From: Erythrobacter donghaensis | Lineage (GTDB): Bacteria > Pseudomonadota > Alphaproteobacteria > Sphingomonadales > Sphingomonadaceae | Assembly: GCF_002155425.1 (NCBI RefSeq) | Contig: NZ_MUYG01000009.1 | Span: forward strand, 186,001 to 250,000 | Reading direction: 5' to 3' | DNA: 64,000 nt | Part shown: positions 17,568 through 29,312 of the stretch, piece by piece | Layout: every line of letters begins with the position of its first letter | Position numbering within the stretch: the first letter of the stretch is position 1 | Position numbers and translations under genes: made by a program | The notes under the pieces: model-generated | What the model was told of the DNA's origin: nothing | Seen by the model: the letters and a program-made list of their open reading frames with translations, nothing else | Databases searched by the model: none

Positions 17568-18749
17568 ATGGCACCGATGGACGCCCCTTCCCCACTCCCC
17601 CCGTTTGCAGCAATCGTGGTCGCCGCCGGCAAGGGCCTGCGGGTTGGCGGAGACACCCCCAAGCAATTCAGGGATTTCAACGGCAAGCCGGTGATCCGCT
17701 GGTCGATCGAGGCACTCGCAAAAGCGGGCGCGGATAGGATCGTAACCGTCATCGCTCCCGATACCCGCGCAGAAGCCGAAGCGGCGCTTGCGGGCATCGC
17801 CGGGGTGGAATTCGTCTCCGGTGGCGCGACCCGGCAGGACTCGGTGCGCGCCGGGCTCGAAGCGCTGACGGGACATGCGCCTGCTCACGTTCTGATCCAC
17901 GACGCCGCCCGGCCCGATCTGCCCCATGCGGTCATCGCCCGCCTGCTAGAGGCGCTTGCCGATCATCCCGGTGCCATTCCCGTCCTGCCCGTAGTCGACA
18001 GCCTCGCGGTCGATGCCGCCGGCGTGATGGCGGGCAAGGCCGAGCGCGAGAGCCTTCGCCGCGTCCAGACCCCGCAGGCCTTCCGCTTCCCGTCGATCCT
18101 CGCCGCGCACCGTGACTGGAGCGGCGCGACCGATGCCGGCGACGATGCGCAAGTGCTGATGGCCAGCAATGGTTCAGTTGCGCTTGTGCAAGGCGACGAG
18201 CGCCTGAAGAAAATCACCTTTGCCGAGGACCTTGCCACACCCATGAACCAACCCGCCTTCCGCATCGGTCAGGGCTTCGATGTGCACCGTCTGGAGCCGG
18301 GCGAGGAATTGTGGCTGGGCGGCGTGCTGATCCCGCATGACAAGGGGCTGGCCGGGCATTCGGATGCCGACGTGGCGCTCCATGCGATCACCGATGCGGT
18401 GCTGGGCGCAGTAGGTGAAGGCGACATCGGCACCCACTTCCCACCCAGCGACCCGCAGTGGCGCGGGGCGCGCTCGGGGCAGTTCCTCGAACATGCCGTC
18501 GGCCTCGCGCGTGCGGCGGGCTATATTATCGCCAATGTCGATCTCACCCTGATCTGCGAAGCGCCCAAGATCGGGCCGCACCGCCCTGCCATGCGCGCCG
18601 AAGTCGCCCGGCTGATGGGCCTTGCCGAAGGCGCGGTCAGCATCAAGGCTACCACCACCGAAAAACTCGGCTTCACCGGCCGCGGCGAGGGGATCGCTGC
18701 GCAGGCCATTGTTCTCGTCACGCTTGCCTCGAAAGGAAATGCCTTATGA
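17568..18749 (+). CDS. ispDF: Bifunctional IspD/IspF enzyme of the MEP pathway
   Basis: A 393-residue fusion catalysing two non-consecutive steps of non-mevalonate isoprenoid synthesis: formation of CDP-methylerythritol (IspD) and cyclisation to MEcPP (IspF). The IspD half (about 1-225) has AAGKGLRVGGDTPKQF, HDAARPD and RVQTPQAFRF; the IspF half (about 230-393) has GQGFDVHRL, GHSDADVALHA zinc ligands, and TTTEKLGFTGRGEGIAAQA. Such fusions are characteristic of alphaproteobacteria. ATG 17568 or 17577 are both possible. The stop overlaps the following gene (ATGA). Confidence 0.95.
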   Translation: MAPMDAPSPLPPFAAIVVAAGKGLRVGGDTPKQFRDFNGKPVIRWSIEALAKAGADRIVTVIAPDTRAEAEAALAGIAGVEFVSGGATRQDSVRAGLEALTGHAPAHVLIHDAARPDLPHAVIARLLEALADHPGAIPVLPVVDSLAVDAAGVMAGKAERESLRRVQTPQAFRFPSILAAHRDWSGATDAGDDAQVLMASNGSVALVQGDERLKKITFAEDLATPMNQPAFRIGQGFDVHRLEPGEELWLGGVLIPHDKGLAGHSDADVALHAITDAVLGAVGEGDIGTHFPPSDPQWRGARSGQFLEHAVGLARAAGYIIANVDLTLICEAPKIGPHRPAMRAEVARLMGLAEGAVSIKATTTEKLGFTGRGEGIAAQAIVLVTLASKGNAL

Positions 18750-19294
18750 AAATTCGGAACCTTGTTCCCGTTATCGCCCTCGCCGCTCTCGCATCGGCTC
18801 AGGCTGCGCAGGCCCAGCAGCAGGCCTGCGTCAATCCGGACGATCTGTCGGATGCCATCGTTTATGCCATGCCGCTCGCCTATGACGCTGCGCAAACCGC
18901 CTGCGCCAACCGTTTCGAGGCAGAAGGCTTCATGGCCACCCGCGGCGAGACCTACATCGCCCAGTTCCGCGCCTCGCAGAACGAGGCATGGCCGGGCGCC
19001 TTCCGCTTCCTCAAGACTTTCATGAACAGGGACGGCGGCTCGGACGATCAGATGGGCGCGATGCTCGCCACCATGCCCGAAGATGCGCTGCGGCCTTTCG
19101 TCGATGCGCTGGTCGGGCAGATGCTCGCGAAGGAGATCAAGGGCGACAGCTGCGGCAAGATCGAGCGCGGGGTCGAGCTGCTCAGCCCCCTGCCGGTCGA
19201 TAATGTCGGCGGACTGATTGGCTTCGTCGCCGAGATGGCCGACCTCAAGAACCCGCCGATCTGCACCGCCGCGCCTGCGATGAGCGGGAAGTAG
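18746..19294 (+). CDS. Secreted protein of unknown function, four cysteines
   Basis: A 182-residue protein with a clear signal peptide (MKIRNLVPVIALAALASAQAA, cleavage near AQA-QQQ). The mature part is mainly helical with four cysteines (in QQACVN, QTACAN, DSCGK and PICTA), which could make two disulfides in the periplasm. The start overlaps the ispDF stop as ATGA, with AAAGGA upstream. I do not recognise a family. It sits six bases upstream of the cinA-type gene, so the three genes are probably one transcript, but this gives no functional hint. Confidence 0.75.
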   Translation: MKIRNLVPVIALAALASAQAAQAQQQACVNPDDLSDAIVYAMPLAYDAAQTACANRFEAEGFMATRGETYIAQFRASQNEAWPGAFRFLKTFMNRDGGSDDQMGAMLATMPEDALRPFVDALVGQMLAKEIKGDSCGKIERGVELLSPLPVDNVGGLIGFVAEMADLKNPPICTAAPAMSGK

Positions 19295-19299
19295 GCACG

Positions 19300-19812
19300 A
19301 TGCAAACCGCTTTGCTGCCTGAAGACATCATCAGCCTTGCCGAACGTGTCGTGGCCGAGAACGCCGCGGCCGGGCGCATGGTGGTGCTGGCGGAAAGCTG
19401 CACCGGAGGGCTAGTTGCCGGGGCTCTCACCGAGATCCCCGGCTCCTCGGCGGTGCTCGACCGGGGGTTCGTGACCTACACCAATGCCGCCAAGATGGAG
19501 ATGCTGGGGGTTGCCAGCGACATCATCGAAACCTTCGGCGCGGTTTCGATTGCCTGTGCCTGGGCAATGGCCAAGGGCGCACTCGACCGGTCGAAGGCCG
19601 ATGTCGCGGTGGCGATCAGCGGTGTCGCCGGCCCCGGTGGCGGAACCCCTCAAAAGCCGGTCGGCACGGTGGTGTTCGCCCGCGTGGTGCGCGGCGAGAC
19701 AGGCGAGCCCGAGGGCGAGTTGCGCTTCTTCGACGGCGGCGGAGGCCCGGGCGGCCGCGCCGAAATCCGCCGTCAGGCGACGCTGTGCGCGCTGGAATTG
19801 CTTCTGCCGTAA
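19300..19812 (+). CDS. CinA C-terminal family amidohydrolase (PncC-like)
   Basis: A 170-residue protein equal to the CinA C-terminal domain. Members such as PncC deamidate nicotinamide mononucleotide in the pyridine nucleotide cycle. The signature AESCTGGLVAGALTEIPGSSAV carries the active serine; other family segments are GAVS, AVAISGVAGPGGGTPQKPVGTV. The N-terminal molybdopterin-binding-like part of full CinA is missing, which is a common stand-alone form. The last 40 bases overlap the 3' end of the convergent gene on the other strand. Confidence 0.85.
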   Translation: MQTALLPEDIISLAERVVAENAAAGRMVVLAESCTGGLVAGALTEIPGSSAVLDRGFVTYTNAAKMEMLGVASDIIETFGAVSIACAWAMAKGALDRSKADVAVAISGVAGPGGGTPQKPVGTVVFARVVRGETGEPEGELRFFDGGGGPGGRAEIRRQATLCALELLLP

Positions 19813-20234
19813 AGCTGCGCCGCACGCATCTCGAAGGCTTCGACCATCTTGCGGAAAGCCTTGTCGAAATATTGGCCTGCGATCCGCTCGAACAGGCGGT
19901 TTTTGAAGGTGAAGTCGACAAGGAAGTCGATCTCGCAGGTATGCTCGTCAATCGCGCGGAACGTCCAGACATTGTCCAGATCGCTGAGCGGCCCGTCGAG
20001 GTAGTGCACGTCGATCTCGCGCGGGCGATCCTTGCGAACGCGCGAGGTGAAGCTTTCGCGGATCGCCTTGAAGCCCACCACCATGTCGGCGACCATCTCG
20101 GTCTCGGAATTTGAGCGCACGCGGGTGGCGATCACCCAGGGCAGGAATTCGCCATAGCGCGCGACATCGGCGACCAGATCGAACATCTGCTCGGCGCTGT
20201 AGGGCAGGCGGCGGGTTTCGCGGATGCCGGGCAT
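19773..20234 (-). CDS. COQ10/RatA-type START-domain protein
   Basis: A 153-residue SRPBCC (START-like) protein of the COQ10/RatA group. The N terminus (RRLPYSAEQMFDLVADV.RYGEFLPW) and the VGFKAIRESFTSRV and FTFKNRLFERIAG segments are typical. In mitochondria COQ10 binds ubiquinone; the E. coli homologue has been called RatA and reported to affect ribosomes, so older toxin labels should be treated with care. It starts within the lipA stop (TGATG). Its 3' end overlaps the convergent cinA-type gene by 40 bp, an unusually long coding overlap. Confidence 0.85.
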   Translation of the reverse strand: MPGIRETRRLPYSAEQMFDLVADVARYGEFLPWVIATRVRSNSETEMVADMVVGFKAIRESFTSRVRKDRPREIDVHYLDGPLSDLDNVWTFRAIDEHTCEIDFLVDFTFKNRLFERIAGQYFDKAFRKMVEAFEMRAAQLYGRSNSSAHSVA

Positions 20235-21205
20235 CAGGCCGAGGCCTTGGCCCCCGAACGCACGGCATCGCGGGCGAGCTTTTCTTCCCGCGCGGCACGC
20301 ATCTTCGCGAAGTCATCGCCCGCATGATAACTCGAGCGGGTGAGCGGGCTTGAGGCGACCTGCAGGAAGCCCTTGGCTCGTGCAATCGCGCCATAGGCGG
20401 CGAAGGCCTTGGGCGTCACAAATTCCTCGACGCTCGCGTGCTTGGGCGTCGGTTGCAGATACTGCCCCATGGTGATGAAATCGACCTCCGCCGAGCGCAT
20501 GTCGTCCATCACCTGATGCACTTCGAGCCGCTGTTCGCCCAGCCCCAGCATGATCCCCGACTTGGTGAAGATCAGCGGATTGTGCGCCTTCACCTCTTCG
20601 AGCAGCCGCAACGATGCATAGTAGCGCGCGCCGGGGCGGATCGTGGGATAGAGCCGCGGCACGGTTTCGAGATTATGGTTGTAGACGTCCGGCCCCGCCT
20701 CGCAGATCATCTCCACCGCGCGCCGCATCTTGCCGCGGAAATCGGGGGTGAGAATCTCGATCGTGGTGTTCGGCGTGTTGCGGCGCAGCGCCTCGATCAC
20801 CTTGACGAACTGCGACGCGCCGCCATCCGGCAGATCGTCGCGGTCGACCGAGGTGATGACGATGTGCTCCAGCCCCATCTTGGCCGCGGCGATGGCGGTA
20901 TTCTCAGGCTCGAAGGGATCAACCGCGCGCGGCATCCCGGTCTTGACGTTGCAGAAGGCGCAGGCCCGGGTGCAGACATCGCCGAGGATCATCACCGTCG
21001 CATGCTTCTTCGTCCAGCACTCGCCGATGTTCGGGCAGGCGGCTTCCTCGCATACGGTGTTGAGATTGAGTTCGCGCATCAGCTTGCGCGTTTCGTTATA
21101 GCCCTCGCTCACCGGCGCGCGGACACGGATCCAGTCGGGCTTGCGCTGGCGGGCGGGCCGTTCTGCGGGAGGCGACGGCTGCGGCGTGCTGGCGAGGTCA
21201 TTCAT
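20234..21205 (-). CDS. lipA: Lipoyl synthase
   Basis: A 323-residue radical SAM enzyme that inserts two sulfurs into octanoyl groups on lipoyl domains. Both iron-sulfur cluster motifs are visible: [12 protein letters not shown] for the auxiliary cluster and CTRACAFC for the SAM cluster. The end has the family's S-L-T-R-S-S-Y motif. ATG at 21205 is chosen; the longer frame adds an unrelated 18 residues. The product would modify lipoyl domains such as that of PdhB encoded at 32.6 kb. It lies 140 bp after the TPR gene, behind a strong terminator. Confidence 0.94.
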   Translation of the reverse strand: MNDLASTPQPSPPAERPARQRKPDWIRVRAPVSEGYNETRKLMRELNLNTVCEEAACPNIGECWTKKHATVMILGDVCTRACAFCNVKTGMPRAVDPFEPENTAIAAAKMGLEHIVITSVDRDDLPDGGASQFVKVIEALRRNTPNTTIEILTPDFRGKMRRAVEMICEAGPDVYNHNLETVPRLYPTIRPGARYYASLRLLEEVKAHNPLIFTKSGIMLGLGEQRLEVHQVMDDMRSAEVDFITMGQYLQPTPKHASVEEFVTPKAFAAYGAIARAKGFLQVASSPLTRSSYHAGDDFAKMRAAREEKLARDAVRSGAKASA

Positions 21206-21278
21206 GGGGAGCCATTTAGGCGCACCCGCCTCATCCCGCAAGCAGGCTGGCCCTTGCAAACCCGGTCACGGCCCTCCC

Positions 21279-21314
21279 AAAAAAAGGAGCGCCGGGCGGG
21301 TGGCCCGGCGCTCC
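21279..21314 (-). terminator. Rho-independent terminator after the TPR gene
   Basis: On the minus strand a perfect 12-bp GC-rich stem (GGAGCGCCGGGC with its complement) closes a 5-base loop and is followed directly by seven T residues. It lies 31 bp after the stop of the TPR gene and 74 bp before lipA, so it should separate the two transcripts. Confidence 0.9.
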
Positions 21315-21344
21315 GTCATTCGGTCTTTGCTGTCTGATGCGAGA

Positions 21345-22703
21345 TCAGTTGGCAGCCGCCGGAGCCGCAGGCGTGGTGGCACCGCCGCTCAGCTGGGCCG
21401 CATAGGCGCTCCACAGCATCGCGATCGGCGCGCGCGCGCCTTCGACCTGCGCCAGCGTTTCACGCGCCGCCGCGGTGTCGCCGGCCCCGACCTGCGCAAT
21501 CCCGAGCCGGGTCAGGGCAAGGTTGCGATCCACCCCCGGCATGGTCAGCGCGCGTTCGTAAAAGCCCGCGGCCTTGGCGTATTCGTTGTAGCTGAGGAAG
21601 GCATCACCCGCCGCAACAACCGTGCGCAGCTGCGCGGACGCGGCCTTGGCATCGCGTTCGAGCGCTGGCAGCGCTGCCCGGTCGTCGGCAATGAGGCTCT
21701 TCGCCTGCTTGAGCTGTTCGTCGATATAGCTGTCCGAACCCGGCGCGATCTTGCCCGAGGCATAGGCCAGCTCGATCACTTCCTGCACTTCCTTGGGCAG
21801 GCGACGGGTATCGGCGGTTTCGACATAGATGATGTAGTCGTTGGCATCGTTGAGCGTGCCGACCTTGCGGCCCAGACGCAGGAGATCAAGCATCACCGGT
21901 GCCTCGAATTCGGTGAGGTTGCGGGTCAGGTTGACCGCATCGCGCCAGTTTTCAGGCTTGGGATAATCGCCCACCCAGCCCTGCACGAATTGATAGACCT
22001 CGGGAACGATTTCGTTGGTGTAGGCGACCGAAACCCCGCGGCGATACCAGTTCTCGGGCACAGCCTCGCCCTGCGCCTTACGCCCTTCAATGGCATCGGC
22101 GAGATACTTAAGTCCTTCAGCGTGATTGTCGTCGGCGAAGAACAGCTCCGCCATCGACAGCTGCAGATCGGCCATGGGCGCGGGGTAGCCGAGGTCCATC
22201 GCCTTTTGCAGATAGCTGCGGGCCGCGGCGTATTGCTGGAGCTGGTTGTTGATCTGATAGCCGACGAAATTGAACTTCGACAAGTCCTCAGGCTTGGTCT
22301 TGCCGCTCGCCAGCATTAGCTCGAGCCCTTGCAGCTGCAACGGCGCATCCTTGCCGGTGATCCCGGCGTTGAACATCAAACCGCCCAGCGCCATCTGGTC
22401 ATCCGGCGACGTCGCCAGCGGAGCGAGGCCGAGGATCTGCGGCTTCAGCGCAGCAACATCCGCCCCCGGCGCCTTGAGCGCGGTATCGACCGGGTTATAG
22501 GCGGCCACGAATTCCTTCGAGTAGGACGGCTTGGACGGATCGGCCTTTTCGTCCTTCTTCTTGCGCTGGGCGTGGGCCGGGTCTGCAAAGCCCGGCATGG
22601 TCAGCAGCGCAGTGCCGCTGGCGAGCGCCACAGCCAGCGCCAGCTGACGCGCGAGGCGGCCGGGAGCCGGAATGAAACGACGGGGCGAAGACATATTGGT
22701 CAC
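21345..22703 (-). CDS. Exported TPR-like repeat protein, function unknown
   Basis: A 452-residue protein with a signal peptide ending near AHA-QRKKKDE, a charged linker and then a helical body. TPR-like pairs of helices are visible at YAAARSYLQKAMDLGYP, HAEGLKYLADAIEGRK and EYAKAAGFYERALTMPG, and the C terminus is Ala/Thr/Pro-rich. It is likely a periplasmic scaffold. GTG at 22703 is chosen because GGAGG lies six bases upstream; ATG at 22694 is the alternative. Similar TPR proteins sit beside gyrA in related genomes as far as I recall, but no specific role is known to me. Confidence 0.75.
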   Translation of the reverse strand: MTNMSSPRRFIPAPGRLARQLALAVALASGTALLTMPGFADPAHAQRKKKDEKADPSKPSYSKEFVAAYNPVDTALKAPGADVAALKPQILGLAPLATSPDDQMALGGLMFNAGITGKDAPLQLQGLELMLASGKTKPEDLSKFNFVGYQINNQLQQYAAARSYLQKAMDLGYPAPMADLQLSMAELFFADDNHAEGLKYLADAIEGRKAQGEAVPENWYRRGVSVAYTNEIVPEVYQFVQGWVGDYPKPENWRDAVNLTRNLTEFEAPVMLDLLRLGRKVGTLNDANDYIIYVETADTRRLPKEVQEVIELAYASGKIAPGSDSYIDEQLKQAKSLIADDRAALPALERDAKAASAQLRTVVAAGDAFLSYNEYAKAAGFYERALTMPGVDRNLALTRLGIAQVGAGDTAAARETLAQVEGARAPIAMLWSAYAAQLSGGATTPAAPAAAN

Positions 22704-22894
22704 TCATATCCTCCAGTAGATACGCAGCCGCGCGCCCATTTCGGCGCGCGCCCTGCGGCGAACTCCACCCGGGCCTTTGGACGGGCCGGACGGGATTTGC
22801 AATTGTCGCTAGGCGGAGCGTGCTGAACGGGCTTTGAATGCCCTGTTCACGCTGCTTTCGCAAAGGGGCTTGGAAGTGTGGAAAAAGGCGCGGT

Positions 22895-22909
22895 GTTCGC
22901 GCCTTGTTC
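22895..22909 (+). promoter_or_regulatory. GTTC-N7-GTTC motif upstream of gyrA (possible LexA site)
   Basis: GTTC, seven bases, GTTC matches the alphaproteobacterial SOS box, 45 bp before the gyrA start in the divergent region. The first GTTC also lies in the loop of a GGCGCG/CGCGCC hairpin. About two chance matches are expected in 64 kb over both strands, so this is only a candidate. Confidence 0.35.
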
Positions 22910-22953
22910 GCGCTCCATGGTGGCGAAACCCCCGGCTTGTCCCTAGATAGAGA

Positions 22954-25810
<2,857 letters not shown>

Positions 25811-25818
<8 letters not shown>

Positions 25819-26476
25819 CGGGCTGCTCTCCCCGCAGGCACTGCACGATCCCGGTGGCGATCATCAGCTGCCCCGCATAGTAAAGCGGCCAGATCAGCAG
25901 CGTCGGGGCGGGTTCGAGATCGAACGGCCCCATCCGCGCGAAGATCAGCCAGTCGCTGAGCACAAAGAGCACTGCCCCGCTGCCGACGCGGTAGCGCGGG
26001 TAGTGGCTCATCCATGCCGCTGCGGCCATCGCACCGAGGAAAGCGGCATAGACAGCAATCTGCGCATCGCCGCTCAGCAGCCAGCTCACCAGCGGAGTGC
26101 CAACCAGCAAGCTGGCGCCGATCAGCTTCTGCACCGGCGACGGCCGCTTGTGCCGGTTCCTGAGATAGAGAGCGACCGCAACCACGTGGGCCACCGCGAA
26201 AAAGGCACCCCCGATGAGGAAATCGAGTTCGATCGCCACGTCCCCCGCCGCCGCCACCGCCAGCGCCGCCGCCAGCAGCAAGCCATCTGTGCGATGCTTG
26301 CCCTGCGGCACGCGCAGCAGGACGTAGAGCGCCAGCAGGCCGACACTCGCCCCCTTGGCGGCGAGGCCCCAAGTGCCCTCGAACACCGGATTGTCGCTGA
26401 GGAAATAGAACGCCGTTGCAGCTGCCACGCTCAACAGCAGCCACGGCCTTTGTTCGATCAGCGCCTGCTTTGCCAT
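25811..26476 (-). CDS. YhhN/TMEM86 family membrane protein (lysoplasmalogenase-like)
   Basis: A 221-residue integral membrane protein with about seven or eight hydrophobic helices. [30 protein letters not shown] and the [23 protein letters not shown] segment, with conserved aspartates in GDV and SDW, match the YhhN family. Mammalian members hydrolyse the vinyl ether bond of lysoplasmalogens; the bacterial substrate is uncertain. ATG 26476 is preferred; the longer frame runs toward trmFO. It is convergent with gyrA with an 8-bp overlap, and divergent from trmFO with a 68-bp shared promoter region. Confidence 0.82.
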
Positions 26477-26544
26477 TGATCCGCTACCCGCCTCGCATGC
26501 CTTGGGACTTGCAGGCGAGCTATCACGCAATTAGGTCCCCCGCC

Positions 26545-27930
26545 ATGACGGCAAGCGCAACTTTGCACGATGTGCACATAATCGGCGGCGGTCTCGCCGG
26601 GAGCGAGGCGGCGTGGCAACTCGCACAGCGCGGGGTGAGGGTGCGCCTGTCGGAGATGCGGGGCTCGGGCGAGATGACCCCCGCGCACCAGACCGATGGG
26701 CTGGCCGAGCTGGTCTGCTCCAATTCCTTCCGTTCCGATGACGACACCAAGAATGCGGTCGGCCTGCTGCATCATGAAATGCGCGAGCTCGACAGCCTAG
26801 TGATGCGCGCGGGCCATGCCGCTCGCGTGCCCGCCGGTAGCGCCATGGCGGTCGACCGCGATGTCTTCTCGGCCGAGGTGGAAAAGGCGCTCGTCCAGCA
26901 CCCCAATGTCACCATCGTGCGCGAACGGGTGGATGCCCTGCCCGCTGCGGGGCTCACCATCGTTGCCACCGGGCCGCTAACCGCCGAGGCGCTGGCCGGC
27001 AGCATCGTGCGCGCGACGGGGGCGGAGCGGCTCGCTTTCTTCGATGCCATCGCGCCCATCATCCACCGCGACAGCATCGACATGAGCAAGGTCTGGATCC
27101 AGTCGCGCTGGAACAAGCGCACCGAGGCCAGCAACGAGGGCGGCGATTACATCAACTGCCCGATGACGAAGGAGCAATACCTCGCCTTCCACCGCGGTCT
27201 GATGGAAGGCGAGAAGACCGAGTTCAAGCAGTGGGAAAAGGACACGCCCTATTTTGACGGCTGCATGCCGATCGAGGTAATGGCCGAGCGCGGCGTCGAA
27301 ACCCTGCGCTATGGCCCGATGAAGGGCGTGGGGCTCGACAATCCCTTCGACACCTCGCCCGAGTTTCCGCAGGGGCGCTGGCCCTATGCCGTGGTGCAGC
27401 TGCGGCAGGACAACAAGCTCGGCACGCTGTGGAACATGGTCGGCTTCCAGACCAAGCTGAAATACGCCGCGCAGATTGCGCTGTTCCGCACCATTCCGGG
27501 GCTGGAGAACGCCGAATTCGCGCGTCTGGGCGGGCTGCACCGCAACACCTTCCTCAATTCGCCTGAGGTGCTCGACCGCCAGCTGCGGCTGCGTGCTGCG
27601 CCGCATATCCGTTTTGCCGGACAGGTGACGGGCTGCGAGGGCTATGTCGAGAGTGCCGCGATTGGCCTCGTCGCCGGGATGATGACAGCGGCGGAACTGG
27701 CGGGGCGCGACTGGCAGCCCCTGCCCGCCACCACCGCACTCGGCGCGCTGCTCAGCCACATAACCGGCGATGCCGAGGCAGAGACCTTCCAGCCCATGAA
27801 CGTTAATTTCGGCCTGTTCCCGCCGCTCCACGAGGTCGGCAAGAAGGTCCGCAAGGAGGCCTACACCTCCCGCGCCAAGGCCGATTTGGCACGCTGGATC
27901 AGCGAAACGCGCGAGATCGTGCCAGCCTGA
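26545..27930 (+). CDS. trmFO: Methylene-THF-tRNA (uracil-54) methyltransferase
   Basis: A 461-residue folate- and FAD-dependent enzyme that forms ribothymidine at position 54 of tRNA. The FAD-binding loop is [32 protein letters not shown] and [13 protein letters not shown] are family segments. ATG at 26545 places this loop at residue 8 onward; earlier frames belong to the divergent gene region. It replaces the SAM-dependent TrmA of gammaproteobacteria. The stop lies four bases from the convergent EF-hand gene. Confidence 0.93.
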   Translation: MTASATLHDVHIIGGGLAGSEAAWQLAQRGVRVRLSEMRGSGEMTPAHQTDGLAELVCSNSFRSDDDTKNAVGLLHHEMRELDSLVMRAGHAARVPAGSAMAVDRDVFSAEVEKALVQHPNVTIVRERVDALPAAGLTIVATGPLTAEALAGSIVRATGAERLAFFDAIAPIIHRDSIDMSKVWIQSRWNKRTEASNEGGDYINCPMTKEQYLAFHRGLMEGEKTEFKQWEKDTPYFDGCMPIEVMAERGVETLRYGPMKGVGLDNPFDTSPEFPQGRWPYAVVQLRQDNKLGTLWNMVGFQTKLKYAAQIALFRTIPGLENAEFARLGGLHRNTFLNSPEVLDRQLRLRAAPHIRFAGQVTGCEGYVESAAIGLVAGMMTAAELAGRDWQPLPATTALGALLSHITGDAEAETFQPMNVNFGLFPPLHEVGKKVRKEAYTSRAKADLARWISETREIVPA

Positions 27931-27934
27931 TCCC

Positions 27935-28396
27935 TCAACACTTGCAGGCTGGTTTTTTCGCCGCCGGCTTGGGCGCGGTCGTGGCGAATTCGCGCGGCGT
28001 CAGGCGCTCGTCGCCATTCGCATCGGCCTTCTCGAACCGCTGCACCGTGGTCACCGCCCATTCCTCGAAGGTCAGCAGATTGTTGCCGTCCTTGTCGAGC
28101 GCGCGGAAGGCATCGGTGCGGGTCGAGAGCATTTCGTTGCGGGTGATCAGCCGGTCGCGGTTGCGATCATAGCGGAAGAAGCGCTGTTCTTCCTTGCCGA
28201 GTTCGCTCACCTCGGGCGGCGCCGGGCCTTGCAAAGTGCCGGGATCGGCCAGCGGGAGCGCCTCGGGATCGACCGGCGAAGGGGCCGGCGCGGGCGGCGG
28301 TGCGCCCTCTTCGATCACCGCGCGGCCCTGAAGCCACGCTACTCCAACTCCCGCGAGGGCAAGGCCCCCCAGCAACCCAATTACAGCCTGTCGCAA
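27935..28396 (-). CDS. Membrane-anchored EF-hand calcium-binding protein
   Basis: A 153-residue protein with an N-terminal hydrophobic helix (GLLGGLALAGVGVAWL) and a proline-rich linker, followed by three EF-hand loops: DRNRDRLITRNE, DKDGNNLLTFEE and DANGDERLTPRE. Each shows the D-x-N/D-x-D/N spacing with a terminal Glu that binds calcium. The C terminus is basic (KPAAKKPACKC). No ATG exists upstream of the hydrophobic helix; TTG at 28396 with a GGGGG stretch nearby is the best start. It lies 44 bp downstream of the phytoene-synthase-like gene on the same strand. A calcium sensor or buffer role in the envelope is inferred. Confidence 0.75.
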   Translation of the reverse strand: MRQAVIGLLGGLALAGVGVAWLQGRAVIEEGAPPPAPAPSPVDPEALPLADPGTLQGPAPPEVSELGKEEQRFFRYDRNRDRLITRNEMLSTRTDAFRALDKDGNNLLTFEEWAVTTVQRFEKADANGDERLTPREFATTAPKPAAKKPACKC

Positions 28397-28440
28397 AGGT
28401 CTGCCCCCTTTTGCTTCAATGGGTTGCAGACTATACCCGA

Positions 28441-29097
28441 TCAGAGAGCAAAGATAGCCGCCTTGTACGCTGCGAGCGAGGCGCCGCGCCCCTCCATCAG
28501 TGGCCGCCCCTGGCGCTTGAGCGCGCGCCGCGCCAGGGCATCGAGCACCGCCACGCCGCGCAGACGGCGTGGGACGCGGCCGAGCGGGATCTGACGCGCC
28601 TGCCCGGCGGCGATCAATGCATCGCGTTCCTGCGGGTCCGACACCGCCGCAGCCGCATCGGCCGCCGCCCAGCGCAGCCCTGCCGCCGCCAGACGCACCG
28701 CCGCCGCCGGAGGACAATCGTCCCACAGCGCGACGAAAAAGGCCCCGCGCTGCGCACCAAAGGCCTCGGCCTCGGCCCGGTCAAAGCGTTCTGCGGTCAT
28801 CAGCACTTCCCAGCCATCGACCATCGCAATCAGCGCCGCCTCGCGCCCGGCCCAGTGCGCGCCGATCGCGTCGAGCACCGCATCGCCGCGCGGCCGATCC
28901 GCTACCGGCCGCGCGAGCGCATCGCGCCACCACGCAAGCCGCATCTGGCCAAGCATCACTTCCTGCGTGCGGGTCGCGATCCGGGCCAGTCGCCGATCAA
29001 GCTGAAGAGCCGTGCTTAATGGTGCGCGAACCATTTCGCCGCTCCACGCCAAGGCCAGCTCGGCTTCGGGGGCGAGAATGTCTGAGGCCTCGGTCAT
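28441..29097 (-). CDS. Squalene/phytoene synthase-like protein (NDUFAF6-like)
   Basis: A 218-residue protein with the fold signature of squalene/phytoene synthases (LDRRLARIATRTQEVMLGQMRLAWWRDAL) but without the two DxxxD metal-binding motifs needed for prenyl transfer. This fits the NDUFAF6 branch, whose mitochondrial member assists complex I assembly. A catalytic carotenoid role is therefore unlikely. ATG at 29097 starts just before the domain. In the same direction, 44 bp on, lies the EF-hand gene. Confidence 0.7.
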   Translation of the reverse strand: MTEASDILAPEAELALAWSGEMVRAPLSTALQLDRRLARIATRTQEVMLGQMRLAWWRDALARPVADRPRGDAVLDAIGAHWAGREAALIAMVDGWEVLMTAERFDRAEAEAFGAQRGAFFVALWDDCPPAAAVRLAAAGLRWAAADAAAAVSDPQERDALIAAGQARQIPLGRVPRRLRGVAVLDALARRALKRQGRPLMEGRGASLAAYKAAIFAL

Positions 29098-29312
29098 CAC
29101 TGAATTAACGCATAACCAACGATTTACGCCTTTGGCAAGCAAAGTGTCCCACCCGGGGACGCCAAACACCGCAACCTGCCGATGGCCGTGCTTAGGCAAT
29201 TGTTAACCATAAGTTTTGGCAATCCGCTTACCCAACTCCCTTAAGGGCGGAGGCTGCATCTGGATTGTCTGCGCGATTTGCGCGCGGACGACAGGGGAAG
29301 GGCACCGTAGCA
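29098..29312. promoter_or_regulatory. Divergent promoter region with two TTAA-N7 half-site motifs
   Basis: This 215-bp AT-richer gap separates the minus-strand synthase-like gene from the TadG operon. It contains TTAA-N7-CCAA at 29105-29119 and TTAA-N7-TTTT at 29203-29217, degenerate forms of the CtrA site TTAA-N7-TTAA. CtrA controls pili in related alphaproteobacteria, so one of these may regulate the TadG operon; this is weak evidence. Confidence 0.3.

Noticed and set aside
19773..20234. Labelling the RatA-like gene as a toxin of a toxin-antitoxin pair
   Set aside because: No antitoxin gene adjoins it and the COQ10-type START domain fits a ubiquinone-binding role better.
28441..29097. Carotenoid biosynthesis (crtB) gene
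   Set aside because: No DxxxD motifs and no other crt genes nearby.
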